From contig QNQO01000458.1 in assembly GCA_003290165.1 (NCBI GenBank), positions 186,001 to 250,000 of the forward strand: 64,000 bases of DNA, written 5' to 3'. Under the pieces are notes generated by a model. The model saw only the letters and a list, made by a program, of their open reading frames with translations, searched no databases and was not told the origin of the DNA. The DNA comes from Berberis thunbergii (taxonomy: Eukaryota > Streptophyta > Magnoliopsida > Ranunculales > Berberidaceae). The position numbers were made by a program, and so were the translations under genes. This document shows positions 1-12,552 of this stretch, in pieces. The stretch's first letter is position 1, and every line of letters begins with the position of its first letter.

Positions 1-570
1 TCCACTACAATACCACTCCCTTGAGTCTAGATTATAATTAAACAAGCCAGAAATACAAAATAAAAGTTACTATCGTAAACATGAAAAAAATCACCAGTAA
101 TTGTATAACTCAATCAGAAAAGCATAAGCTAAAATTCTCTTCATAAAATAAAATCTCAAAATTAGTCAATGACGATGTACGATTTTACTTGTAGGGTTTG
201 TTCAAAGTTCAAATAACTTTTGAATTTTTCACTTATTTCATTCAACATTATTATGTCACATGGCATCCTAATCTAAAGTGATATTTTCTCATTCATTTCT
301 AGATCTCGAAGATAAACACACTTAACAAAACATTGTTGTGTCCTTAGTGAAAACAAAGGACTTTCACAACCTCTATAGAGCATATTATGGAAACTTCCGA
401 ATAGGTTCCCATAGTATGAACTTGAAGTATTGGTGTTGTCACAGGCTTGTGCATGTGTGTGTGTGTTCTCCTCAGCTCATACTCTTTTCTGAATCTAGTG
501 TATCTGTTTATAACTTCATAAGTTCAATCAGTTCCTTGCTGTTACATACAAATAATCAATGCACACAGAC
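1..570. other. PGRL1 intron 4 (part), no other gene
   Basis: This sequence follows the GT donor at 570-569 on the minus strand. No further PGRL1 exon (the conserved GPRCSLRS-type segment) was found on either strand, so it is read as intron. A short TG/GT-rich run lies near 455-467. Nothing else is supported. Confidence 0.55.
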
Positions 571-3559
571 CTTAAGTTGCATCTTCAGTCTGTCATATTC
601 TTCATCTGACAGTATTGGTTTCCCAGCAACATAAGCCATTGAAGCTTCCAGAAACTTTTGTTCCTCAGAGCCTGCAATTTTAACAAATTAGCAGCGTCCT
701 GTTGTTGAGATATTAACGAGTTCTAGTTTGGATGTAAGGAGTTGGGAGAAAACCATCCCAAGAGTATTAGATCCAAGGAGTTATATGTACTTAGCATGAC
801 GACGCTGCTTCCTTCCCACATCAATTCTTCCTTAAGATTATCAAATTCTTCATTTGACATGATAGCCTTTCCCTCATAATAGAATGACTTGAATAGAAAC
901 AAAAATAGATCCATTATTGTCCAAGAAAATAGCAACTAAAGAAACAAAAGAAAAAAAACTGTGCTAACATAAACAAAGGACAAAAGAAAAGTTATAATCA
1001 AATGAGCAAAAAGCCCGTGCAAGTATCAAAAGGAACATGTTGTCATAAATTAAAAAAGTACTTGCATATGTTATAAATACTTGAGAAACATGTCAATTCA
1101 GAAAGGAGGAGGAAGAAACAGTTTCAATACTTGCAGTGCTTGAAGAAAATCTTGCTCGAGTTCCCCCAATGATTTCTTCTCTTTCTTATCAATGCTACAA
1201 TAAGGCATGATGTTTCTATCGACATCTTCATCCCCTTTTGTCTGACCTGCAAATTACACTAGGGTCAGAAGATGGCTTCTCTTTCATAGAAAACATAATA
1301 TCTTTAAACTAAATATCAATAAGTAGACAAGAGGAACCAAAACATCTAAACTCCTTACTTTACCAATGACTTGAAAGAGTTACTAAACTAATTACCAATT
1401 ACATTGTTGATCTTAAAATGTTATTTAGATCACTTAAATATAATTTCATAAATGTCATTTTTTTCAATGTCATTTTGTTTTTTCAATTATTGATGAATTG
1501 AGTTGGGTATGAAGGAGACTCATAAAATTCTGAAATGATTATCTTTCCTTATCAGGTTTTAATTGTAACTAGCTTTTAAATATGTGTGGTGCATGTGTCA
1601 TGTGCTCTAATTCTTCGGCAAAATGTTATTTAGATCACTTAAATATAATTTCAGTTCAGAAAGTTCAGTGTAAAACTGATGTAATTAGATTTCTTTTAGT
1701 TATATTGTAATAGGACAAGACCAATTAGGACATTGGTTTCCTACTAGGTTTAGGGTTTGTTTCTTGTTAGAGAAGTTAGGTCCGTTATAAACAGGAGTAT
1801 AGGTTGTTCATTGTATTTTGGTTGATTGAATAAAAGTTTAATTCGTTTATCAGCTTTATTTCGTTTATCAATTTAGTTTTCGATTTCTGTTTATTTTACA
1901 AGTTCAGTTCTATCAAAAACACTTTGGTTGATAAATGTTGGCACATGGAATTTCACAAACTGCATTTTTAAAATTTCCTCCCAATTTTGATACATTATTG
2001 GTTTACAAAAAAGTTTGGAAGAAAAAGGAAAGTTAATGTCGGGATATTGGCAGTAATATCGGGCTAACGAATTAAGAAAAAACACAGATATTGTAATAAT
2101 AGTTTTAGACCTTTTGAATGAGAAAGAAGTCAATGTCCTACTATGTGCTTCGATTATACACCCACATGCTCTTCTAGCTAGCTTTGTATCACAATCACAT
2201 AAAGAACATTTGGCATGTGGCATAGGCCAACTGCTTTCTTGTCCCAACTCCATTGTCCCATTTGTCTTTTCTAAAGCCTCATTCAACACATCCCATCGAA
2301 CAATGGAGTACTTGATTTCAATGATAAAATTCTCTGCAAACAATGGTTTTATTCTACTGAAAAATACCATGCCCACTAAATTTTATCAGTGCAGTGGTAA
2401 ATTCTCTACAATACAATTGGGTATAAACCCAATATCAAATCTCATTGTCACTAGGATGGCTTCTTCATTTGGAGTTCATTTGTAATTTAAAGAAGTGGTA
2501 GCTCAGTTTTATTAGTTTACTTTGTTGTGATTTTTGAAGCACCACAAAGAATGATTCTTAATTGGGTTTCATCATCCTCTCCAAGAGCATGGCAGTATAC
2601 TTGATTTCACATAATGAAGGAAATCACCTTCCTTTTTCTTTTTCTTTAACGTGATACCTTGAGAGCCTCCATCAAGCTTTCATTCAGTTTGTTCCTCATA
2701 TTTGGGGGCTTGAATGGAAGGTAACAGATCAGTATTCACTGTCTACATATATCCTATTAAAACCTTGGCAAATACCTCTCTTAAAAAGTAACAGAGACAG
2801 AAGCGCATTTTACACAACCACTCGCTCCGGGTGTACAGAGAAGAGGAGGAGATGATTCCATGTTTCTCTAGGCTATTGGATTGGAAATGGACTAAAGAGA
2901 GGAGAAAAAAAGGGAAAAAAACTCGTTACTGATGATCTCTTCTTTTTGAATGAATGCAAGAATTCAATAAAAAAGATGACTAACAGAGGAAATAACCAAA
3001 AGAAATGAGGAGGAATGGGACTTATTTTCCCAAAAACCAATCGATCTACAAACAAAAACAAGTCTCTCTTCAATCTGTTTGTTTGGTTGGCAGAATAGTT
3101 TGGGCAAATTTAACGAAAATAAATTACAGGAGTGAAAGAGCTCTCTCTGTCTCTGGAAAAATATACAAAAAATAAAATTGGAAAATTCTTTCATGCAATT
3201 TATCAAACAGTTGTCCAACTAGTCAATTAAGCCACGATCAAATCACCTTCAACTAGGAATAATATTCAAAATAGCAAAAAGCAATAACTAAATAATCTGA
3301 AATTGTGGAATGTGAAACATTTCAAAGATGGGGGGATATAGAAAATTTTACCTTGCTGTTCAGTGGCTCTGGGGGAGATGATGAGAAGTCGGCGCCCCCG
3401 CGGAGATAAGTTGTGAGTGTTGATTTGGATGAATGGGTTGAAGTGGAGTTTTGACGTGGATGGAGATGAGGAAGAGAAAGAATGAGTGATGAAGGGTTTG
3501 GTGAGTGGTGCAGAAACAAGTCTAGGAGAAGTTAGAGCAAAGCCTAACTGAGTCACCAT
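571..3559 (-). CDS. PGRL1: PGR5-like protein 1 (PGRL1), chloroplastic, 5' four exons
   Basis: PGRL1 is a thylakoid protein that works with PGR5 in antimycin-sensitive cyclic electron flow around photosystem I. Four minus-strand exons are read: 3352-3559, 1131-1246, 791-887 and 571-671 (522 nt, 174 codons). All join in frame at GT donors. Exon 3 uses an AAG acceptor. The ATG at 3557-3559 opens a Ser/Thr-rich, basic N-terminus typical of a chloroplast transit peptide. Exons 2-4 carry the strongly conserved PGRL1 stretches ending SLGELEQDFLQALQ, SFYYEGKAIMSNEEFDNLKE and SEEQKFLEASMAYVAGKPIL. The membrane spans and C-terminal cysteines known for the family would lie in exons beyond the left edge, so the gene is cut by the window. 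Intron 1 is 2.1 kb and contains a solo LTR. No damage is seen. The identification is firm; A and B paralogues cannot be told apart here. Confidence 0.93.
1677..1915 (+). mobile_element. Solo LTR in PGRL1 intron 1
   Basis: This 239-bp sequence begins TGATGTAATTAG and ends TTCTATCA, so it has the TG...CA ends of an LTR. It is flanked by the perfect 5-bp direct repeat AAAAC (1672-1676 and 1916-1920). It matches the LTR at 58839-59098 along its length, for example at GGTTTGTTTCTTGTTAG and TTTATTTTACAAGTTCA. No internal region adjoins it, so it is a solo LTR left by LTR-LTR recombination. It lies inside an intron on the strand opposite to PGRL1. Confidence 0.9.
1916..3351. other. PGRL1 intron 1, remainder
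   Basis: This intron sequence lies between the solo LTR and exon 1. Overlapping open frames occur on both strands near 1.9-2.5 kb, but none resembles a protein family I know and they shadow each other. A 34-bp direct repeat (around 1416-1449 and 1620-1653) lies just left of the solo LTR. No gene is supported. Confidence 0.5.
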
Positions 3560-3712
3560 TTTGATTTTGTGTAGACGAGTAAGAAAGAAGTGGGTGGCTT
3601 TGGAGTTGGAGGTTTGGTTTAAGGTTTCATTCGTTACATTGACTGTGTGAGAGAGCCAAATGGAGGGCAAGATAAGGCAGTTTGAGGATGTGTGGAGGGA
3701 ATTTTTAAACAA

Positions 3713-6287
3713 ATTGTAGGCTATTGCTCCTTTTTTTTGTTAAAGCCTTTGGGATAATATTAATATATAATTAAGTATGATTACAAACTTGTAGGCTGCG
3801 ACAATAGCCAAATTATGAGCTTCTATATTGAGGTCTCTATACACATACTTACAACCCATGATAGAGGCAAAAAGAACAAGTCACACCTAGTCCACAGAAA
3901 AATAGGGTGAAATTCATCATCATGGAGAAAAACAATAAGGTTCGAATCGCCAAAAAGGAAACATGGCTTCCACTGTTGTGCATGTATACGTTAAAGGGTT
4001 GCCTCTGCCGCATAGCATTTTGCCATAATACTATCAAGAACCTTGCCCGAAATCGAGCATGCCAGTGTCAAGAACCTTGGACATGGATCAAAGCAATACA
4101 GGAGGTCACAGTCTCAGAAAGGGGACCTGAAGAAAACTCTCGGTGAGATGTCGAGGTGTGGGTGTCAACCTGCTTGTCTGTTTAAGTTGTTTCAAGAATT
4201 TTGGAAACCGAGCAAAAACTAATGTGGGGGACTTTTGAGTTGATGACCGCTCGGTTGAGTGGACGATTGCTAATACTACTAATCATGCATACATAATTTA
4301 ATTGGAAAAGGGAGGGGAGGATATAAATGAAGGGTGTCGCTATATATACCTACATTTTCTATAATTTCCACTTTGTACCACTTGCCAAACTTGCGAGTAT
4401 TGTCGGAAGGCTCGACTCCTCTATAGATAAAACACTCAAAATCCCATCTCCATTTTCAAGCCATTTTTATGACCTTTTTTAAATTTCATCATTTTTTAGT
4501 ACGTGAACATGATTTAGAGCTTTCTATGTACTTTGAAAGCTTAAAAGCTTGAAATGGGAGGTGGTTGAATGGAGATGAAGGTGATTTTGGATGGATGAAA
4601 GCTTGAAGATGAATGATATAAGAAAAAATGGAGGAGGTGAAGCCTTTGTGGGTAACAAGGTGTTCCAAAATCTTTGAAAATGAGATTGGTTGAAAATGGA
4701 TAAGATTGGTTTACGTAAAGAAGGTTGATTGGAGACGGATGCAATATTATGTCGGGTTGAGGAAAATATTCACATTTCAATCTATGCCTCCATTTCCTTC
4801 CCTTTAAATGGAGGCATGGTTGTTGGGGTGACGCTTAAAATGGCAAAACAAATTGTGTGTGTTTTTTGTGAGAGGCTTTCTTGATTTGGGGATGATCATA
4901 GGATTTGAGAGCGGTGCCTCCAACGTCTACCACCACAACCACCGCCCATTGCATTTTGCCCCCTTGATGTTTCAATGCCTCTACGTAACACTATAGAAGA
5001 TGTAAACAAGGAAAAGCTACCATCATGCGATTGTGGAGCCAATTGATTAAAAAATGGAGAATTTGATGACACGTACCCTTCAAGAGCCATCGGTGGGCTT
5101 TTAATGTATAAGATGGGTTAAGTCATCGGTGGGCTGAGATGTTCATACCAAGGAATGTGATTTCACGAAATATGTCGAGATTTCACGAAATATTTATTAT
5201 TTTGAAGTTACTGAAATCTCTTTCGAACTACGAAATACGACAATTTTCTTGAGATGAGAAATAAATATTTTAATCTTCGTATATTTTAACATGTTATAAC
5301 GTTATTTTAGTATAAAAAAATTTGTTATGTGAGTTATTCTTTTGTAATATGTAGTCTGTATGACACTACAAATAGTGTGGGACTATTTATGTAATATTTA
5401 AAAGTTTAAATGCATAACTTATATTGTAAAATTTGAAATCGCAATTGAAATTTTTACTTTTTTTCTTCATAAACGAAATATTTCACAAAAAATTCTTAAA
5501 ATCAAGAGATGGAAATTAACTCGAAAAACGAAATCAAAATCTTTGGTTCATACATTAATTAAAAGTGATGAGGAAGGTTGGTCATGTGAGGGGCAATTAC
5601 CGGCATTTTTTGACGATGAGTCATGGCCATGCAATTGTGAAGCCAGCTAATGAGAATTACAAACTTTAGGAAATACCACTCGAGAGCGGTAGGTAGTCAG
5701 GATATACCTACGACAAATCTGGTGTAGCCAATCTTCACTTGAAAGAAAAGGGCATGAGGAGTGGGAGTGGTGACAAGAATAGATGTCGTAAAGGGTAAAG
5801 GTGGAGGTGCCTTGTGGTCAGGCGCCGGCACAATGAGGATGATAGGTGGTGGGGTTGGGGGTGGAGCAGCGACGAGAGTAGCAAACACTTATGCAAACAA
5901 AAACAAAAACAAAAATAAGAATTTGTAAAGGAAACCCCTTTTCACTCAAACTTGAAATTTGCCTTGCTTATCCTTTTCCCCCTCTCCTTCCTTACTTCCT
6001 TTTAAATAATTAACCACAACTCACCCAACTTCTCCATTATCTTCACTCTTTCCAACATCGGTCTGTACCTCCATTCATCTCACGCCTCACACCTTATGAT
6101 CTATCCCAAATCAAGAAATAAACACACAAATCCTTCTCCCATTTCAGGCCAAAAAACAATTTTATTCAAACAATGGTTTGAATGTCTAATGTTTCCCTCA
6201 GCTCCCTTTAAAATATAAAATCCTAACCCATGACTTCATTTTCCTCTAAACTATAGTCACGAGATATATCCCAAATATTATATAAAA
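3713..6287. other. Intergenic spacer upstream of PGRL1
   Basis: No convincing coding exon is found on either strand. Low-complexity stretches include poly-T near 3728-3738 and an AAAAAC run near 5896-5920. Around 5150-5530 is an AT-rich segment with repeated TTTCACGAAATAT words, probably old transposon debris. The PGRL1 promoter must lie at the left end, but I cannot point to a clear TATA box. Confidence 0.4.
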
Positions 6288-6299
6288 TACTACAAAAAA

Positions 6300-6525
6300 A
6301 AACCCTTTAATAGCGTTTCAAAAACGCTATGGTAGGATACCATAGCGTTTTAGTAACCGCTATGTCTGCCGCCGCTATAATAGACCCTGGGTCTATTATA
6401 GCGTTTTAAAAACGCTATAGAAAGTTAGCCTTTTAAAAACGCTATAGTAGATCCTTTTATAGCGTTTTAAAAACGCTATTGAAATCCTTTTATAGCGTTT
6501 TAAAAACGCTATGGTAGAATCATAC
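6300..6525. repeat. Left subterminal inverted-word repeats
   Basis: This is a cluster of short palindromes of the form TAGCGTTTTAAAAACGCTA separated by about 20-40 bases, with variants using TTTC or GTAACCGC. In CACTA elements such words are the binding sites of the TNPA-type protein. They support calling 6288 a transposon end. Confidence 0.75.
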
Positions 6526-7026
6526 ATATAAATTTTTTTTTTTTTGCTATCAAATGACTTTTCATTACATCTTATAAGTTTGAGAAGCAGTTCAAGGAAA
6601 AATTATTACTACCTTCTTCAAGGATATGCTTTTTGACGATTGGACACATCATGTGATTCTATAACACCAGAAATTATTGAACAAGATTCAATCTGCCTTC
6701 AACTACATGACAAATTACAAGAAACCAAAAAACCTGTGCTGCATTGCTTCACATTTAAATTGTAAAAGAGAAAACTTCAACAATAGAAGAGAAGAACTGA
6801 CAATCCACTATACGAAAAATGACCAAGCTATGTCCTCAGCATCACAATTTAGGTGCTTCATAAATTAGCATATTCTAACACAAAAATAATTCTGAATGAA
6901 ACAACCTAATCTCGCAGTACACAACTACAAAACACTAACATCTGAAAAGCCCCAAACCATTATCACTCAAAACTGGGTAAAGAATTAACTCCTTAATATG
7001 GAGTCTATTGCCGGTGCCAGTTTGTA

Positions 7027-7440
7027 CTACAGTAGCAACTCTGCAATTTGTATTGCATTTAGAGCAGCTCCCTTCCTTATTTGATCGCCACAGACAAATA
7101 TGTCCAACCCGTTTAAGATAGAAGCTCCTTGTTATCAGAAATTGTAGTAAAAAAAAAACTACTGACAATAGTTGATTGATTCCTAAATCTGCCTTACCCA
7201 TGATTTCCCTCCTGAGACAGATCTCGGCGTATCCTACCAACTGCCACATCGTCTTTGTTTGATACCTGAATCCAAAGAAAAAACAGACCTTTCAATTCAC
7301 AAAAAACTATGCCATGGCTTGCAAACATGTATGTATGAATGTGAGAGAGGGACCTCCAATGGAGTCGGAAAGTGATTGGATGCCCGGTCATCGATAACAA
7401 CTACACCAGCAGCTTTGCTGAGGATATCCCTTGCTGTATC
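7027..7440 (-). pseudogene. Aspartate-semialdehyde dehydrogenase, captured 3' exons
   Basis: Three minus-strand exons match the C-terminus of plastid aspartate-semialdehyde dehydrogenase, the second step of the aspartate pathway to lysine, threonine and methionine. They are 7354-7440 (contains IDDRASNHFPTPLE), 7198-7265 (VSNKDDVAVGRIRRD) and about 7027-7109 ([19 protein letters not shown], then stop TAG). The family's NAD(P)-binding N-terminal half and active-site cysteine region are absent. No AG precedes the last exon (the bases read AAAC), so its acceptor site looks lost. The fragment sits beside other unrelated fragments inside the CACTA-like element, and I read it as captured, not native. 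Confidence 0.88.
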
Positions 7441-7624
7441 CTGACAACATATACAAAAAAGTTAATAAGTGCACCAAATAGCAACTTTAAATATGATGTT
7501 GGTTTATCTTTTATAAGAGCTCTAATTGCAATGCTTTACTAACAACATGAGACCATATGAACCTTGTACGCGTCACCAATCTATTTAAGGTTATATCTGA
7601 ACTAATATGGAAGTTCTCACAAAC

Positions 7625-7861
7625 CTCACGAGTTCCTAACTGATCCAGTCGGTAAGATCCATGCATTCTCAACAGTTCCACCTGCAAAATAAAAGAACTT
7701 CCAGTGGTATATTCTACAAAGAATTTTTTTTTTCTAAATTTAATCATAGAGAATAAGAATCAACCATTTGAAGCTAGAGAATTCCTTACCACAGTATCAA
7801 GCCAACCAACTGAAAGTGCTGATGATATCCCTTCTCAGTATTTGGAATCATCTTCAACTGC
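7625..7861 (-). pseudogene. Nucleoporin NUP85, captured two-exon fragment
   Basis: The two minus-strand exons at 7790-7861 and 7625-7681 (24 and 19 codons) match one short internal part of plant NUP85, a scaffold member of the NUP107-160 nuclear-pore subcomplex. Recognisable parts are SSALSVGWLDTV and HGSYRLDQLGTRE. The conserved tryptophan of the family's RYWE motif is replaced by TGA here (Y-stop-E), a nonsense change. Exon phases and GT/AG borders are intact, so the piece was copied from genomic DNA, not from mRNA. It is far too short to function. Confidence 0.82.
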
Positions 7862-8497
7862 CTGTGTATGAAATTATTATGTTCTAAATAAAATAAGCTT
7901 CGTTAATATTAGGATTTTTCGGAAGTAGATTAAAAAGAGAAAAACTTTCATTGAAATTCTGCCCCATCCTGATCCAAAAATTTTGATGGGGGTTCATGAA
8001 ATCACTAGTATTAGCAAATTTTGTATGGTTCATTACATACCTGTCTACTTCCAAGTGTCTAGGCGTATCTTTTACGCAGATTACTGTTTATTTGCACCTC
8101 CAAACACCCACAAAATATCTCACCAAAATCAACAATAGTGGGTGACAAGAGTGCAATATAAGACATGACATTAGAACATTCGATGGATATGCTAATAGGT
8201 GTTATGATGTGGTAATCCTTGATTCTCACCTGTTTGTATCTTCTGCACAGCATGTGCAAACTGGGTCCAAAGAATCTATTGGTTGCAACGTCTTTTTTAT
8301 GCAGAAAATCTTGATGTCGTAAAATATTCAGGGTATCTAGGGAATAAACTTTATAAACTTACAGGAGTAGGGGCAATGACGCTTTGAGCAAACAAATATT
8401 GGATTGTAGAACTCCCAAAGCTTCTCATATTCCTTTATGGTAAACACACACATAAAAACAAATCAGATCATAATAATCAATGTATGCACACAGTAAC
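7862..8497. other. Captured-region spacer, possible unrecognised exons
   Basis: Two minus-strand pieces look exon-like. About 8362-8440 reads SFGSSTIQYLFAQSVIAPTP before a GT, and about 8230-8285 reads ILWTQFAHAVQKIQTG before GTGAG. I do not recognise a family for either. They lie between the NUP85 and NUG2 fragments and share their strand. Confidence 0.3.
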
Positions 8498-8600
8498 TTG
8501 CCAAATGATTTATTGATGCTGGCATGAAAAACTAGAGTAGGAAATTCTTTTGATAATACTCGCAGCCATCCTTCGTAGCCTAGGCTGGAATGAGATCACA
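8498..8600 (-). pseudogene. Nucleolar GTPase 2 (NUG2/NOG2-like), captured exon
   Basis: One minus-strand exon matches the segment of the circularly permuted GTPase NUG2 that follows its G4 motif. CDLIPA is followed by TAG where the family has tryptophan (AWATKGW). A 1-bp deletion then moves the frame, after which WLRVLSKEFPTLVFHASINK reads on. NUG2 acts in late pre-60S ribosome assembly in the nucleolus. With one stop and one frameshift in about 100 bases this is a dead fragment. No other NUG2 exons are seen. Confidence 0.82.
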
Positions 8601-8969
8601 CTGAGGAGATGGGCAAAAGTTGCAAGCAAAAGTAAGGATCACAATAAAAACGAAACAAAGTTTGAATCATAATAAACAAAGTTTAGTGCTCATTCCATTT
8701 CAACATATTAGGTAGGCCGCATACTTACTCAAATATGGCTTTTGTTAATCAACATGAAGAATGTTTGTCTTGACTAATAATGTGAATAAATATGGAATAC
8801 ATGTCAAATATGGCTTTTGTTAATCAATATGAAGAATGCTTGCCTTGACTAAGTATGCGGATAACAGGGTATCATGGCAGTTGTTGTGGGGATATCTTGG
8901 GATCATTAAATCTTTCCACTTATGAAATCCACAGAAACAAAGTATCAGGAACTAATTTCTTGAGCTTAC

Positions 8970-11044
8970 CAGTATTTATCCATGTGTCAAGAGCCACTCT
9001 AAGGGACCATCGTGTCAAATAACAAGTCATCCCAAGTGTATGGAGCTTTTCTAACTTGGTATCTCCAGAACCAACAGCTACTCCACAGTAGTAACTGCAT
9101 AGAGTAAAGAGGATAAATCAGACGCTATTAACAGAACAAAGAAAACATCTTAACAATCAAGCGATAGATTTTATGTTTTTTGTTGCTGATATGGGTATTC
9201 TGACCTTACTGAGAGTGTATGGCATAAGAACAAACTGGACACCTAAAAGTCCCCATATGGAGGGTTTTTCAGCTCCTTTAATCTGCAAATCAAGTTCTTT
9301 CTCAAGATCTTCTCCTGCCTTCCTGGTAGTGAGCAAATGAAGGTCTTTAAGTACATTTCAAATACATACAAAACGAGCCATGAACAGTGAAGGATACGAG
9401 TCTGAATGGAAAAAATAAAGCTAGGCACCACCATGAAAAATTATAATGAAACACATCTTTTCATTTTGATTACAATTCTGACAGTTTCTGCAACCCAGAA
9501 CATTTAAACAGTCCAATGAGTGAGAGTTATGATAAAGACATACTTGTCTATCTGCTTGTGTCCCTTTTTCTTGCTAGCCACTCCACCATTGCGTTCAAGT
9601 TCCAGTGCCCGTAATCTATTCTTGTAAGCCGGTGTCTTCTTTACCATCCTTATGGCCTGAAACAAGTGAAGAGTACTTCAAAATATTGAATTGAAGTGAA
9701 ATAAACACTTTCCGATGATTAAATATGGAAAACGGAAAGAAAATACATGAAAGAGCAAACAAAGAGCAATTTGTTACAAGCAACTGTCTCCAGAGAAAGT
9801 AGGATAAAATATGAATGCATGATTGTATTCAGCAATTTTCTTCTAGTGCAGTACTAATGCATTGATTCATTCCACTTTCAGAAGTAAATTGACATATGTC
9901 GGACTCATTTGCGGTCCTGAAAGTAGTGTCTAGCGTTCAAGATATCACAGATTATATCAGGATCATGATACTTTTTGGCAATCTTATCGAAAAGTCATCA
10001 ATATGCTAAGATAAGGCAATTTGTTACTACTCATGTATTACTTAGTTGTGATAGTATGCTTCTAACATTAGTATAAAACTGAAATTTTCAAAGATATGTG
10101 AAAAAATTGATGATCTAAGCATGCAGTGTCCGATGAGAGTAGCTGTGAGCGTGAACATGAGTATTCGACACGATATGTGCCGATAGAGTGTCGTTATGTA
10201 GCTGTCATACCTATATTATTTGTTGAAGAGGTCAAGAAGATCAAAACATATTAGCATTAGTTTCTCCATCAGGGATTGTCTCTTAAGGGTTGTCTTTTTG
10301 GTTCTCTTGAATAATTGATTGGTTATGAGTTGTTGCATATTATCCCGAATTCCCAGGTCATGATTGTTGTATATTATCAGGGCCTAAAGAAGAATAAACT
10401 GCAAACCATTTTAAAAGAAATTTCCTGCATAAGGGCATTTTGTTTGGACAAATATAAAACTCAACCAAAAAGATATCACAGGTCACAAACATATTAATTT
10501 ATTATTTACTACTGTAAGATCTACTCCAAAAAAGGATGGAGAAAAATATTCACTTTTTACCAAAGAACAATTCCCATCTTTCCGGGAATAACCAAATTTT
10601 CCAAGGAGGGCAAACCAGGTTTGTGGTATCAGCACACATATACATGATGAAATTAGATCTGAATTTATCTCTTATCCACAGAATTACTTATCCAGATCAG
10701 TTGAAAACTTCATAATGAAAGGAAATACTACTGAAATGTCTCAGTTACAATAGATTTTATCTCGGTACCTGTGTATACCTTGTCCACTGATTAAGATATT
10801 GAAATGCTGAGAGAACTATAAGCAGACCCACAAAAACAGCACGAGTATCCTGGTAGAAAATAAATGTATAAGTTAGGGATACAACAACAAGATAAAGCTT
10901 TTCTACCTACTACCAGAATATCCAATTATGAGATGAACTTCGGAATGAAATTATTTTTTCGTTCGGAATTACAGAAGGGCCTAAATCTCTTACCGTTTTG
11001 TGCCCATAATATGCATGATAGTAGCGGGCAGTATTGTAGAATAC
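8970..11044 (-). pseudogene. DnaJ protein C50-type (ERdj-like), captured, J domain missing
   Basis: Five consecutive minus-strand exons match the plant chaperone protein dnaJ 50: 10994-11044 (VFYNTARYYHAYYGHKT), 10769-10849 (membrane segment FVGLLIVLSAFQYLNQ), 9544-9656 (AIRMVKKTPAYKNRLRALE), 9205-9322 (LQIKGAEKPSIWGLLGVQFV) and 8970-9094. Phases agree across the first four. The last exon has an apparent 2-bp deletion after RYQVRKAPYTWDD, which puts YLTRWSLRVALDTW in another frame. The upstream exons with signal peptide and HPD-bearing J domain are absent, so co-chaperone activity is impossible. The final C-terminal exon was not found. Introns are kept, so the capture was from genomic DNA. 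Confidence 0.88.
9657..10768. other. Intron between captured DnaJ exons
   Basis: AT-rich intron sequence. A segment around 10010-10210 shares words such as GTGTCG, ACACGA and CATATNTTTGAAAA in inverse orientation with 59690-59890. This suggests an old MITE family member in both places. No coding exon is seen. Confidence 0.35.
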
Positions 11045-12552
11045 CTGAAAGGCAGAAAATAAATAATATTATTGTTTAAAGCAACTGAAAAAATCTGTTT
11101 AATCCCACATAGAGCAGTCTGGAAGGTATAAACCTTTGAAAAAAAAAGTATTATAAAGGATTCAGCAACACGAAAATGTTTTTGCATGCAACAGGAAAAT
11201 TCTGAAAGCATTACACTTAAAGAATATGATCCTACTTTGTATAGAAAATGGGTATTCAACTGCTCATATTATGAGAGTATTGTCTATAAGTGGATAACAA
11301 ATTTTCCAATAATCGCATGCAAAGTGTTAAAGAAATACATGTTAGGGGCTTTAGGATGGTATTACTAAGCAAAATGAAACCAAACTCAAAGAATGGACTT
11401 CTCATTATCATCTAGACCAAAGTGGCAGGGTACCAATGGTAAGCCTAAGGTTTCTGGTGACCGAATTTTCACAATTTTGGTTACATTGTTTCATAATTCT
11501 GAATTTCTCAGAGTCCAAATTCAGACAAATTCTTCTTTCTATATGATAGAAGAATTGGCTTCGCCCCTCAATTTGATAAATAACAGTGAAGTGTCACTTC
11601 CTGTAATACTCTTCCCTCACATACCTACTCATTGTTTTTTAATAAATTTTAATTTTTTTTCTTTTGGTTTTTCTGAATTTTCCAAAATCAATTAAATTGA
11701 AGATAAATTTGATTTTCTCTAACATGCATGTCTATAATGCACATAAAACAGCAGAAAATTTTGCCCAAATATCTTTACCGACATGAAAATTGGATATTTC
11801 ATTCTCCATTGCGGTGCCGGTAACACTACAATGCAAATTTGATTCATGACATTGAAAATTTAAGTTTGGGTATTAGTAATTGTAGCCAATTGTAAACCTC
11901 ACCCAAATCCAATAATATACTGAACAATTGTAGCCAATTGTCTCGCTCTGCATCTTAATGTATGTAAAGAACCAAAGGCTATGAATGACTTCAACAAACA
12001 AAAAGGCACAACTGCATATATCCTTTAACATATATGTATCATATTTTAACAAATGTATCACAAAGCTAAAGTTTGAGGCTACAAAATAGTTACAAATAAT
12101 AAACCTAAATAAGCATGATAAGATAAATGTGTACACAGGCAATTGAGAGAGACAGAGTCTGACATTTGCAAAGAAGAGATTCCATATGAATAAATTAAAA
12201 CTTACTGCAGCCAGACAATTTTAGTAAAATCTAAATATCTTCAATATACCAAGCAGAAGAGGAGAAAAACCTACCAAGAAAACTAAAAGGCATACAAAAA
12301 TAGAGTAAAAAGTACATGCAAACTAAAGGAATAGCTTCCTTACGTTGTTGCACCCCAACCTACATCTTTGTTTAACAAAGTATAATTGAGGCACAATATG
12401 AGATCGTTGTATTAGTTTAAAGTAACATTTCTAATTGCATCAACCTCATGCACTAACATTTCACTAAATTGCACCAAAGTATAATTGCATCAAGTATTGG
12501 TAGAAAGATGAGGACTTGAGGAGAGTAATAGAATTACAAGGAAGAAACTTAC
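11045..12552. other. Captured-region spacer without recognised gene
   Basis: This stretch lies where the J-domain exons of the DnaJ gene would be expected on the minus strand, but no HPD motif or J-domain-like sequence is present. Short open frames on both strands are not recognisable. A capture breakpoint probably lies here. Confidence 0.4.

Noticed and set aside
1891..2485. A gene in PGRL1 intron 1
   Set aside because: Frames of 161 and 123 codons overlap on opposite strands, match nothing recognisable and have no exon partners.
8970..11044. An intact DnaJ C50 gene
   Set aside because: No J domain or signal-peptide exon exists upstream and the last exon is frameshifted.
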